Positions 19,381 to 27,600 of a stretch of 37,916 nt of DNA are shown here, one piece after another. The notes under the pieces are model-generated. The model saw nothing but the letters and a program-made list of their open reading frames with translations, did no database searches and was not told where the DNA came from. Position 1 is the stretch's first letter. Every line of letters begins with the position of its first letter. Source of the DNA: Candidatus Peribacteraceae bacterium (GTDB lineage: Bacteria > Patescibacteriota > Gracilibacteria > Peribacterales > Peribacteraceae). Both the position numbers and the translations under genes were made by a program. The stretch spans positions 1 to 37,916 of the forward strand of contig JAQTSD010000012.1 in assembly GCA_028711445.1 (NCBI GenBank), given 5' to 3'.

Positions 19381-19517
19381 GGGGCCTGGCATTCCAGGCC
19401 CCACAGGAGGCAGGAGTGGGCTTGTCGACCCACTCCGGTTATTTGTTCCGTCAGTCGTGCCAGGACGGATACTGGTGGATTTCCCGCAGAGGCGGGCTCC
19501 CTGCTTGGGTGCCAAGC
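19381..19517. other. Tandem hairpin region (possible structured RNA or multi-terminator)
   Basis: GGGGCCTGG-CATT-CCAGGCCCC (19381-19402), GGAGTGGG-N8-CCCACTCC (19413-19436), CCCGC-AGAG-GCGGG (19483-19496), GCTTGG-GTG-CCAAGC (19503-19517). Confidence 0.5.
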
Positions 19518-19555
19518 ATTAGTAGTAAGTTAATAATATTTACAATCTCTGTCAA

Positions 19556-19586
19556 TGGAGCGGGATACGGGAGCTTATGCGGAACT
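19556..19586. repeat. Copy A of tRNA-Gly 3'-end-derived repeat (tggagcgggatacggga + gcttatgcggaac)
   Basis: First 17 nt identical to the 3' end of the tRNA-Gly(CCC) gene at 20423-20439. Confidence 0.75.
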
Positions 19587-19616
19587 AGTTCGAACCGACT
19601 CTTAGCTTGGTAAAGT

Positions 19617-19639
19617 GATATACCGGAGCTTATGCGGAA
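19617..19639. repeat. Partial copy of the same repeat (gataccggagcttatgcggaa)
   Basis: Shares gatacNggagcttatgcggaa with copies A and B. Confidence 0.65.
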
Positions 19640-19645
19640 ATGACG

Positions 19646-19819
19646 TTATTTTGCGAGCGTCTCCTGCAGCATCATCTTCAGCCCGCGCTTTCCTGCCGTG
19701 GTTTTCAGGTATTGCTCGCGCCGCAATGCGTCGGCTTTATTGGTATAGCACTCATAAAAAATGAGTTTCCATGGCCGATGTGCTTTTGTGGAAATGACCT
19801 CGCCACGACTGAAGTATAC
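19646..19819 (-). pseudogene. GIY-YIG endonuclease-like C-terminal remnant
   Basis: Manual translation VYFSRGEVISTKAHRPWKLIFYECYTNKADALRREQYLKTTAGKRGLKMMLQETLAK* matches the C-terminal half of GIY-YIG/UPF0213-type proteins; no in-frame start or GIY-YIG N-terminus. Confidence 0.65.
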
Positions 19820-19935
19820 AGCCCCCGTAGTAGATGCTTCGCATCACTACAGGGCACTTCGTACACGTCACAGAATTGGAGAATGAAACTTGTGGCTGTG
19901 CCACGTAGTCACGGAGCGAAGCGACGTGTACTACG

Positions 19936-19964
19936 TGGAGCGGGATACTGGAGCTTATGCGGAA
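19936..19964. repeat. Copy B of tRNA-Gly 3'-end-derived repeat (tggagcgggatactggagcttatgcggaa)
   Basis: One mismatch to the 17-nt tRNA 3' end; same gcttatgcggaa extension as copy A. Confidence 0.75.
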
Positions 19965-20404
19965 CCGGGAGTAGTCCATCCATCTTCCGAATAGGCTTCT
20001 TGCGCGAGGTAAGCACTGATGGCTTTTTGAATATACGGGATTGTATTTTTCGGAAGTTCGGTGATCTCGAACCAATGAAGGTCATCGCATTTTTCAGGTT
20101 CTTTATTTTGGATATTGCCGTTCCATTTCGTAGCAGCAAAGAAGAATCCTATTCTCTCCGGATTGGTCTTACGGTGCATAACGTGCACTAATTTCAGATT
20201 TTCGGGCAAAAGATCAATACCTGCTTCTTCCCGTGCCTCTCTCATCATGGCATTTCTCGCGGTTTCATCACCGTCGATATGACCTGCCACAAGACTGTAT
20301 TGCCCATCTTCATATCCCGTTTGATATCGACGAAGAAGCAGAATTTTGTTTCCTTTCTGCAGCAACAAATATGCCTCTGGGATCAGGCTGAATCTCTGAT
20401 TCAT
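19955..20404 (-). CDS. NUDIX hydrolase
   Basis: Nudix box GHIDGDETARNAMMREAREEAGIDL; TAGATT 6 nt before ATG at 20404 (ORF track starts at 20410); stop codon lies inside repeat copy B. Confidence 0.9.
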   Translation of the reverse strand: MNQRFSLIPEAYLLLQKGNKILLLRRYQTGYEDGQYSLVAGHIDGDETARNAMMREAREEAGIDLLPENLKLVHVMHRKTNPERIGFFFAATKWNGNIQNKEPEKCDDLHWFEITELPKNTIPYIQKAISAYLAQEAYSEDGWTTPGSA

Positions 20405-20422
20405 ATGCACAATCTACCATGT

Positions 20423-20496
20423 TGGAGCGGGATACGGGAATCGAACCCGCGTCTCAAGCTTGGGAAGCTCGCATACTACCACTGTACTAATCCCGC
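20423..20496 (-). tRNA. tRNA-Gly(CCC)
   Basis: GCGGGATTAGTACAGTGGTAGTATGCGAGCTTCCCAAGCTTGAGACGCGGGTTCGATTCCCGTATCCCGCTCCA; CCA encoded. Confidence 0.95.
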
Positions 20497-20595
20497 AGAG
20501 GAGTGCCCGGCTTCGTCTGCGGACTTCGCCGAGGCATCCGGCTAATGATCGATAGAGTGAGATCTCGGCGTAGCTCCCGCAGGAGCGAAGCCGGA

Positions 20596-20672
20596 TGGAG
20601 CGGATGACGGGGTTCGAACCCGCGACCTTCGCCTTGGCAAGGCGACGCTCTAGCCAACTGAGCTACATCCGC
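20596..20672 (-). tRNA. tRNA-Gly(GCC)
   Basis: GCGGATGTAGCTCAGTTGGCTAGAGCGTCGCCTTGCCAAGGCGAAGGTCGCGGGTTCGAACCCCGTCATCCGCTCCA; TTGCCAA loop; CCA encoded. Confidence 0.95.
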
Positions 20673-20838
20673 TTACGTGAGCCTCCAGATGCTACGGAGG
20701 AACGAGTGCGTTTGCAAGATTCCTCTCTGATAAGAATAGAAATCAATTGCCTCAGGCCCGATGGAAAGTAATAGCAATTCTGTTGCACACGAAGCGCTTT
20801 CCCCTACCCTTCCTCCACGCTCTTTCATTCCACGGTCC

Positions 20839-20887
20839 ATAGACACGGCTCGACGCTCCCGAAAACAGAACTCCGAGCCGTGTCTAT
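20839..20887. repeat. Perfect 14-bp inverted repeat, 21-nt loop
   Basis: ATAGACACGGCTCG (20839-20852) / CGAGCCGTGTCTAT (20874-20887), about 40 nt upstream of the ORF start at 20929. Confidence 0.7.
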
Positions 20888-20928
20888 CTTCCATCGTCAA
20901 ACAATCCTCTCAAGGAAGGAGAAAGCTG

Positions 20929-21225
20929 ATGTTGAGACTGTTCTGTATGACAGGATGGGTCCTCCTGCGCATCATTGTCGGTTGCGCCATCCTGATCGCG
21001 TACGGCGTGGTGCAGATGATCTGCATCGCACTGAGTGTGATGATCTACGGGGCAATCGCCTACACCGCTCACGAACAGTGGGGATACGATCTCCCCCCGC
21101 CCTTCAGCGGAAACCGTCTCGTGAATGCGGGTGTAATCTGCGGAGGTATTGCCCTTCTCATCGCCATTCTCTTCCTCGACGGACTCAAGATGCCTTCCCT
21201 GCGCCGTCATCGGAAACAGATCTGA
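20929..21225 (+). CDS. Small membrane protein, probable 3 TM
   Basis: MLRLFCMTGWVLLRIIVGCAILIAYGVVQMICIALSVMIYGAIAYTAHEQWGYDL...; SD-like AAGGAAGGAG upstream. Confidence 0.65.
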   Translation: MLRLFCMTGWVLLRIIVGCAILIAYGVVQMICIALSVMIYGAIAYTAHEQWGYDLPPPFSGNRLVNAGVICGGIALLIAILFLDGLKMPSLRRHRKQI

Positions 21226-21327
21226 AGACACGAAGCAGGAATTGTCAGGGAGACGGATGCGACCGGCGGCACGCAGTGCCGCCTTTTTCATGCAACGGAA
21301 ATGTGTGCCGTCCTGTAGAGTGGAACC

Positions 21328-22107
21328 GTGATCGACTCGCACTGCCATCTTACGGATCAGAAGTTCGCCGGCGACATTCCCGCCATTCTCGAACGCGCAA
21401 GGAATGCAGGCGTGGAGCAGATCATCACGATCGCCGACTCACTCGAAGAGTCCGGTCAGGCGATCGTCCTCGCCGAGAAGTACGCACAGATTTTCTGCGC
21501 CGTCGGCATCCATCCACATCACGCGAAACAGTGGAAGGACGGCGACGAAATCCGTCTGGAGAAGATTGCACATTCTTCACCCAAAGTGAGAGCCATCGGC
21601 GAGATCGGCTTGGACTACCACTACGATTTCTCTCCGCGGGACATCCAGCAGAAGGTCTTCGCGATTCAATTGCAATTGGCAGTGGAGTGGCAACTGCCCG
21701 TCGTCATCCACTGCCGCAATGCCATCACAGATATCCGGCATACCATCGAAGGCATGGATATGAAGAAGATCGTGCTTCACTGCTGCACAGAAACGTGGGA
21801 GGACGTGGAGTCGCTCGTCGCACAGGGTGTCTCTCTCTCCTTTACAGGCATCGCCACGTATTCACAGTCCGAGGAGATCCGCCACGTCATCCACAAGTGT
21901 CCGATCAATCAGATGATGATAGAAACCGATGCGCCATACTTGCCCCCCGAAGCGCTCCGCGCGAAGAGGGGCCGAGCCGTTCGCAATGAACCCGCCTTCG
22001 TCATCGACGTCGCCCAACTCATCGCGAAAATCAAACGAGTAGACCTTGCCGAAGTGGATCGCACGACAACAGCGAATGCGATGGCATTCTTCGGACTCTC
22101 TCCTTAA
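21328..22107 (+). CDS. tatD: TatD-family metal-dependent hydrolase
   Basis: IDSHCHLTDQKFAGD, AVGIHPHHAKQW, AIGEIGLDYHYDFSPRDIQQKVF, METDAPYL-like IETDAPYLPPEALR; TAGAGT 6 nt before GTG start. Confidence 0.95.
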   Translation: MIDSHCHLTDQKFAGDIPAILERARNAGVEQIITIADSLEESGQAIVLAEKYAQIFCAVGIHPHHAKQWKDGDEIRLEKIAHSSPKVRAIGEIGLDYHYDFSPRDIQQKVFAIQLQLAVEWQLPVVIHCRNAITDIRHTIEGMDMKKIVLHCCTETWEDVESLVAQGVSLSFTGIATYSQSEEIRHVIHKCPINQMMIETDAPYLPPEALRAKRGRAVRNEPAFVIDVAQLIAKIKRVDLAEVDRTTTANAMAFFGLSP

Positions 22108-22120
22108 TATTCTCCCAACT

Positions 22121-22195
22121 GCCCCAGTAGGCTAACGGATAGACCGCCGGCCTCCGAAGCCGGAGACGCAGGTTCAATTCCTGCCTGGGGCACCA
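22121..22195 (+). tRNA. tRNA-Arg(CCG)
   Basis: GCCCCAGTAGGCTAACGGATAGACCGCCGGCCTCCGAAGCCGGAGACGCAGGTTCAATTCCTGCCTGGGGCACCA; CTCCGAA loop. Confidence 0.95.
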
Positions 22196-22381
22196 TTCGA
22201 TTCAGCGCTCCGCGCCTCACTCCTGGTCGCCGCACCTTCGGTGCTCCGGCCACTTCTTCGTCGAATCGAATGACACCGAGCGAACGGAGTGAAGCGACGT
22301 GAGTCGAGGTGCCCAACAAAACAACACACAAAGCCACTCTCCATGGCTTCTTGAGTGCGTCCACGTGACACGCCACACTCT

Positions 22382-22627
22382 TCAATCGATAAGAGACTCT
22401 TTCCGACGCTTCTCCCATTTTTTTACCTCCGCTTCTCGCTTACGTGCAGCGGAAAGCGAGTGAAAAACTTCGTGATAAACAAACCGTATCGGGCGGCGAC
22501 TGCGGGTGTACTTGGCCCCGGAACCTCTATTGTGAGCCATTTCCCTGCTTTTGAGATCAATGCATGTCCCGGCGTAGAGCGAGCCATCACTGCACCGAGC
22601 GAGATAGAAGTAGTGAGTTTTCCGCAT
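22382..22627 (-). CDS. GIY-YIG endonuclease family protein
   Basis: HYFYLARCSDGSLYAGTCIDLKSREMAHNRGSGAKYTRSRRPIRFVYHEVFHSLSAARKREAEVKKW; TATGCT 7 nt before ATG. Confidence 0.9.
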   Translation of the reverse strand: MRKTHYFYLARCSDGSLYAGTCIDLKSREMAHNRGSGAKYTRSRRPIRFVYHEVFHSLSAARKREAEVKKWEKRRKESLID

Positions 22628-22710
22628 CGGCTACAGCATAACCGAAAAGTCTCCAACACGCTCCCTTAAGCAAGTTTTTGCTGCTAGACTGCCCGTTCCT
22701 CTTACGCGCC

Positions 22711-23172
22711 ATGGTTCTCCGTGTCCCCTATTTCCGGCAACACACCGACTATACGTGCGGTCCTGCATGCGTCCGGATGGTATTGGCTCTGCACGGCAAA
22801 CGGGTGAAGGAACGGACTCTCGCACGCTCCCTCAAGACGAACGCACGACACGGCACAAATTACTCCGCCATCACAGCACTCGGACGGAGGATTGGTTTCC
22901 GTTTCCTGACCTCCAGCCGCGCCACGTGGCGCTCTGTCCTCACACAGATCCGCCACGAGCGGCCAGTTCTCGTATGCTTCATTGAACCGACGAGTGATGA
23001 GAGCCACTACGCACTCGTTACGGGATACCAACGCGAGAAAGTTTTGCTCCACGATCCATGGAACGGAAAGTACTTCCGCATGCCTCTGAAAGACTTTAAA
23101 CGTCGCTGGCTCGGCTACGGCACGCGAAGCGAGAAGTGGGGATGGATGGCGGTGTGCGAGAAGAAGGAATAG
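22711..23172 (+). CDS. C39-like (papain-fold) peptidase domain protein
   Basis: RVPYFRQHTDYTCGPACVRMVL (catalytic Cys context), SHYALVTGYQREKVLLHDPWNGKYFRMP (His/Asp context). Confidence 0.8.
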   Translation: MVLRVPYFRQHTDYTCGPACVRMVLALHGKRVKERTLARSLKTNARHGTNYSAITALGRRIGFRFLTSSRATWRSVLTQIRHERPVLVCFIEPTSDESHYALVTGYQREKVLLHDPWNGKYFRMPLKDFKRRWLGYGTRSEKWGWMAVCEKKE

Positions 23173-23176
23173 GACT

Positions 23177-23251
23177 TGGTGGGTCAGGAGGGATTCGAAC
23201 CCTCGGCCAATGCCTTAAAAGGGCACTGCTCTACCACTGAGCTACTGACCC
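23177..23251 (-). tRNA. tRNA-Lys(TTT)
   Basis: GGGTCAGTAGCTCAGTGGTAGAGCAGTGCCCTTTTAAGGCATTGGCCGAGGGTTCGAATCCCTCCTGACCCACCA; CTTTTAA loop. Confidence 0.95.
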
Positions 23252-23317
23252 ACGGCAGCGACATCATTGTACGCATTCATGGGAGATGGGAATAGTGAAC
23301 CATGTACAATGTCCCCG

Positions 23318-24451
23318 ATGAAGGTAGCCCTCGTCCACGAACTCCTCACCATGCGCGGCGGAGCGGAGCGGGTCCTCAAGATCCTTGCGGACATGTTCCC
23401 GGATGCCCCGATTTACACCCTGCTCTTCGACAAGCGGAAGCTTGGCGACTGGTTCCCACGCGAGCGCATCCGAACGAGCACCCTCCAGAAAACGGCTGAA
23501 TGCTGGTCGCTGATTGCCGGCCACAGAGCCTTCAATCACCATCTCTATCTCTCTCGCTTCCCAAGAGCCGTCGAAGCGTGGGGTTTCTTCGACTACGATC
23601 TAGTGATCTCCAGCTCATCCGCCTTCGCGCACGGAATCATCACGAACGGCAAACCCAAGCACCTGTGTTACGTCCACTCCCCCGCCCGTTACCTTTGGGA
23701 CCGCACGCACGACGTACTTGAGAAAGCAGATCAAGGGCTGCTCGGAGGACTCAAGCGCCGACATCTCGAGCGTGTTTTCCATGACCTCCGCCTCTGGGAT
23801 ACAGAAGTAGCCGATCGCCCCGATGCACTTCTCGCAGCCTCCAAGGAAATACAACGCCGCATCGCACTCTACTGGCGCAGAGACTCAGATGTGATCTATC
23901 CGCCCATAGACGATTTCTGGCTGGAGAACACCTTTGATCCGAGGGCGACGGAACACCCGCACTACACGCTCGTCGTCTCCACGCTCGCGGCCTATAAACG
24001 CATCGAGCTGGCCATCGAGGCATGCAGGCGCACGAATACCTCCCTCAAGATCGTCGGCGAAGGACCGGACATGGCCCGCCTGAAGCGACTTGCTCATCCC
24101 CTCGTTGAATTCTGCGGCTACCGCACGCAGGAAGAATTGCGCGGGATTTTCGCAAACGCTTCCGTGACCATCGTGCCGGGGGAGGAGGATTTCAACCTCG
24201 TTGCCTTGGAATCCATGGCCTGCGGCACGCCGGTGCTGTCCTACCGAAACGGCGGCCCGCTCGAGACGATCGTCGAAGGGAAAACCGGGGCATTCTTCGA
24301 TGAGCCGACGGCCGATTCCCTCTCCGTGGCTCTTCGCAGCTTCAAGCGCGGCGACTTCGACTCCGATGCCTGCCGCGCGCGGGCGAAGGAATTCTCGCGG
24401 GAGAGATTTGAGAAACAGATAGGAGAAGCGATCGCATCGCTCATGCAGTGA
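23318..24451 (+). CDS. GT4-type glycosyltransferase
   Basis: MKVALVHELLTMRGGAERVLKILADMFPDAPIYTLLFD, LKIVGEGPDMARLK, PGEEDFNLVALESMACGTPVLSYRNGGPLETI; TACAAT 7 nt before ATG. Confidence 0.9.
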   Translation: MKVALVHELLTMRGGAERVLKILADMFPDAPIYTLLFDKRKLGDWFPRERIRTSTLQKTAECWSLIAGHRAFNHHLYLSRFPRAVEAWGFFDYDLVISSSSAFAHGIITNGKPKHLCYVHSPARYLWDRTHDVLEKADQGLLGGLKRRHLERVFHDLRLWDTEVADRPDALLAASKEIQRRIALYWRRDSDVIYPPIDDFWLENTFDPRATEHPHYTLVVSTLAAYKRIELAIEACRRTNTSLKIVGEGPDMARLKRLAHPLVEFCGYRTQEELRGIFANASVTIVPGEEDFNLVALESMACGTPVLSYRNGGPLETIVEGKTGAFFDEPTADSLSVALRSFKRGDFDSDACRARAKEFSRERFEKQIGEAIASLMQ

Positions 24452-24457
24452 TACCTC

Positions 24458-25510
24458 TTACTGAGCAAACATCTGCTTCTGCGCGCTCTCCGGCACCTTG
24501 AGGCCCAAGAGATCGAATGCGGGCTTCGTGACTGTCCTGCCCTTCGGCGTGCGCTGGAGGTAGCCCTGTTGCAGGAGGTATGGTTCATACATATCCTCGA
24601 TGGTTTGCTCCTCCTCGCTCGTTGCCGCCGCGATGGTCGAGAGTCCCACCGGCCCACCGCCGAATTTCTCGATGATCGTCCGCAGAATCTGTCGGTCGAG
24701 AGTGTCGAGTCCACGCTCATCCACACCAAGCGACTGCAATGTCTCGCGTACACGCGCAGCTGTCACCCGTTTCTCATTCGCCACCTGCGCAAAATCCCTC
24801 ACTGCGCGCACGAGACGATTGGCAATCCTTGGTGTGGCCCGTGCGCATGCGGCAATGGACCGTGCAACATCCATCTCGCATTCGATGGCAAGGATGTGTG
24901 CCGTGCGCTCGACGATCTGTTCCATCTCTACCGACGTATAGAAAGCGAGGCGAAACTGATGGACGAATCGATCTCGAAGCGGCGCGGAGATGGACCCCGC
25001 CTTCGTCGTCGCACCGATAAGAGTAAAAGGTTTGAGCTCGAGACGCATCGAACGAGCCGTCGGCCCTTTGCCGATGACGAGGTCGAGTGCGTACTCCTCC
25101 ATGGCGCTATAGAGAACCTCCTCGATGGCGGGGCGCATGCGATGGATCTCGTCGATGAAGAGCACATCACCCTCGGCAAGATTGGTGAGGAGTGAGGCAA
25201 GATCGCCCGGCTTCTCGATGGCCGGACCGGAGGTGATGCGGATTTGTGCGCTCATCTCCCGGGCAATGATGTGTGCAAGGGTGGTCTTCCCCAGTCCCGG
25301 CGGTCCATGCAGGAGAGTATGACCCAACGGCTCGCCACGCTTTTGGGCGGCAGACATATGCACGATGAGGTGCCCCTTAATGGCCCTCTGCCCGACGTAC
25401 TCGGCGAGCTTCTGGGGACGTAGCTGCTGCTCAAACACATCCGAGTCGCGCGCAGTACGCGTTGGTTTCACGACCGGTTGTCCTCGCTCGCTGGTGCGCG
25501 TGATCGCCAT
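24458..25510 (-). CDS. ruvB: Holliday junction branch migration helicase RuvB
   Basis: LRPQKLAEYVGQ, HTLLHGPPGLGKTTLAHIIA, VLFIDEIHRM, IGATTKAGSISAPLRDRF, GGGPVGLSTIAAA; TATGCT 7 nt before ATG at 25510. Confidence 0.97.
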   Translation of the reverse strand: MAITRTSERGQPVVKPTRTARDSDVFEQQLRPQKLAEYVGQRAIKGHLIVHMSAAQKRGEPLGHTLLHGPPGLGKTTLAHIIAREMSAQIRITSGPAIEKPGDLASLLTNLAEGDVLFIDEIHRMRPAIEEVLYSAMEEYALDLVIGKGPTARSMRLELKPFTLIGATTKAGSISAPLRDRFVHQFRLAFYTSVEMEQIVERTAHILAIECEMDVARSIAACARATPRIANRLVRAVRDFAQVANEKRVTAARVRETLQSLGVDERGLDTLDRQILRTIIEKFGGGPVGLSTIAAATSEEEQTIEDMYEPYLLQQGYLQRTPKGRTVTKPAFDLLGLKVPESAQKQMFAQ

Positions 25511-25616
25511 GAAAAGAAGCATAGCATGGAGACAGAGGAAACCAAGGTATCTGACGTGAACGCAGAAGCGAAAACCTTCGTAGCAAGCCACCGCAGAGGC
25601 AGGTACAATCATTCCC

Positions 25617-26297
25617 ATGTCGACCCGTGCCTTCCTGTTCGGCACCTTCATTCTCACAGGCCTTGCCGGCCTGGGGATCGCCGATGCGTTCCTCACGAAT
25701 GCACGCATTCCGACTCTTCCTCCGATTGACGAAGAACCGACAACCGTTGAGCTCCCCACCACTGTCACCCTGTTTTCTTCCTCTTCTGTATCGTCCGTTG
25801 CTGAAATCCTCCTTACCTCCAGTTCCAGCTCATCAGCCACTCCGATTCCCTCGATACCCGGGGGAGTACTTAAAGCGAACGGTCCAGATGTGGATCAGAC
25901 CCTTGCAGCCAACCAGCTGACAGCGAATCCCACGGACGAACGCTCCCTTCTGCAAGGCATCGTGACAGACGGCACCGAGGTGAAAACGCGCGTCCTCATG
26001 ATCAACGGTGACCGTGCCGGCCTCATCTCCTGGGTCGACTCACCCAAGGTAAAGCTCTACTTCCTCTCGCTCAAGGAGGCGCTCTCGCAATCCTTCTCGG
26101 CGGAAGTCAGAGATCTCGTCGATGAGACGCAACAGCCCGCAGGCAAGCCCGTTCGCAATCTCCTTTCCTTCTCGGATCCTGGCATCGCCGAGGAGCGCCT
26201 CGCCTTCATGCGCGTCCGCGAGCGTCTCTACGAGTTTCACATCACCGCAGGGTCGGATGATGCGATCTTCGTACTCATCGACGCCCTGTCAAAATAG
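25617..26297 (+). CDS. Secreted/membrane-anchored hypothetical protein with Ser-rich linker
   Basis: N-terminal hydrophobic segment, Ser-rich linker (FSSSSVSSVAEILLTSSSSSSA); TACAAT 7 nt before ATG. Confidence 0.65.
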   Translation: MSTRAFLFGTFILTGLAGLGIADAFLTNARIPTLPPIDEEPTTVELPTTVTLFSSSSVSSVAEILLTSSSSSSATPIPSIPGGVLKANGPDVDQTLAANQLTANPTDERSLLQGIVTDGTEVKTRVLMINGDRAGLISWVDSPKVKLYFLSLKEALSQSFSAEVRDLVDETQQPAGKPVRNLLSFSDPGIAEERLAFMRVRERLYEFHITAGSDDAIFVLIDALSK

Positions 26298-26372
26298 GAA
26301 ATCACCCGGTTTCAATTTGACGCAACGCCGAGCGCTCCGTACAGTGGGCCGGCTTTCTTCCATAATGAAACC

Positions 26373-26795
26373 ATGGCGAAAAAGGTTATGAAAATCATCA
26401 AGGTGCAATCGAAAGGTGGACAGGCTAACCCCGCCCCCCCGCTGGGACCCGTGCTCGGACAGGCGGGCGTGGATATCGGGAAATTCTGCTCTCAGTTCAA
26501 CGAAAAGACAAAGAGTCGTATGGGGCAGACCGTTCCAGCAGTCGTGACCGTCTATGAGGATCGCAGCTTCACCTTCATTTTGAAGCAAGCACCCGTCGCC
26601 AGCATGATTCTGGAATATGCGAAGATTGCCAAGGGAAGCGGAGAGCCGAACAAGAACAAAGTCGGCTCCATTACCAAAGCACAGCTCAAAGAAATCGCAC
26701 AGACCAAGATGCCCGACCTCAACACGACGACCCTCGAGCAAGCGATGAAGACCGTTGCCGGAACAGCGAGGAGTATGGGGGTCACGGTGGAATGA
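26373..26795 (+). CDS. rplK: 50S ribosomal protein L11
   Basis: [57 protein letters not shown] 6 nt before ATG. Confidence 0.97.
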   Translation: MAKKVMKIIKVQSKGGQANPAPPLGPVLGQAGVDIGKFCSQFNEKTKSRMGQTVPAVVTVYEDRSFTFILKQAPVASMILEYAKIAKGSGEPNKNKVGSITKAQLKEIAQTKMPDLNTTTLEQAMKTVAGTARSMGVTVE

Positions 26796-26898
26796 GGAAT
26801 CTCGCCAGAGCATGGTGGAGCCAAGTACGCAACGGCTTTCAAGTGCGCTGAGCGGCCGCTGCCCGTACGCTGCTATCCAACGTTTCCCTCTTTCAATC

Positions 26899-27501
26899 AT
26901 GCTCGAGAATCCTCTCGCGATCATGTTCAGCAACGTTGGCGTCTTCTACGGACTGATCATCCCCCTCATGACGATCCTCCTCCTCTCAGCGTTCTTTGCT
27001 GTGAGCTTCCAGCGTCCGGGAGTGAATCCGAAGGATGTGGCACAGGCAACCTACTGCTATCTCATGATGGCCTCCGGCATCCTCTTTATGACAATCGCCG
27101 CCCTGCCGACGGTAACAAGCGTGCTCGCCGGCAAATCCTATACGAGCGGGACGTACTTCAGTTTGCTCCTCCTCTTCGTGGTTGGCGGACTGCTGTACCT
27201 CATGCATGAGAGGCATGTGGAACGCATCGATCCTCCTTCGTCCGCCATTCCATACTTGCTGTACTTCACCATGTTCAAGCTTATCGGTACCGTCTCGGCG
27301 CTGCTCGCAGCTCTCTCACTCTTGCTGACGATCACATTGGGCACGGAAACGGAAACGGGATGGTGGCTCATGCCGGTCACGATCCTGCTCTACGGTCTGC
27401 TGCTCATGTGGTGTACGAAGACGAGCCCCCCCACCTCGCTTCCGACGCTCTCTCTCAAGAAATTGAGATTCGGAAAGACTGCGACGAAGCGAAAGAAATA
27501 A
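26899..27501 (+). CDS. Multi-TM membrane protein of unknown function
   Basis: About six hydrophobic segments and a basic C-terminus (KLRFGKTATKRKK); lies between rplK and rplA. Confidence 0.7.
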   Translation: MLENPLAIMFSNVGVFYGLIIPLMTILLLSAFFAVSFQRPGVNPKDVAQATYCYLMMASGILFMTIAALPTVTSVLAGKSYTSGTYFSLLLLFVVGGLLYLMHERHVERIDPPSSAIPYLLYFTMFKLIGTVSALLAALSLLLTITLGTETETGWWLMPVTILLYGLLLMWCTKTSPPTSLPTLSLKKLRFGKTATKRKK

Positions 27502-27600
27502 GCAAGAGTCTGCTTGCGAAGATTCTCTGCCCCCGGCAAAGTATGTCGGCATCGTGGGAGTCCCGTGTGGGACATTTGTACCACGTTCCCCCTCATCATT

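Noticed and set aside
20880-21989. Plus-strand ORF of 369 aa overlapping the small membrane protein and tatD
   Set aside because: Arg/His/Ser-rich out-of-frame translation over two better-supported genes.
22195-22271. ATTCGATT...AATCGAAT hairpin directly abutting tRNA-Arg considered as an att site
   Set aside because: No duplicate of the tRNA-Arg 3' end was found nearby; it may be a processing or termination structure. Not enough evidence for a mobile element.
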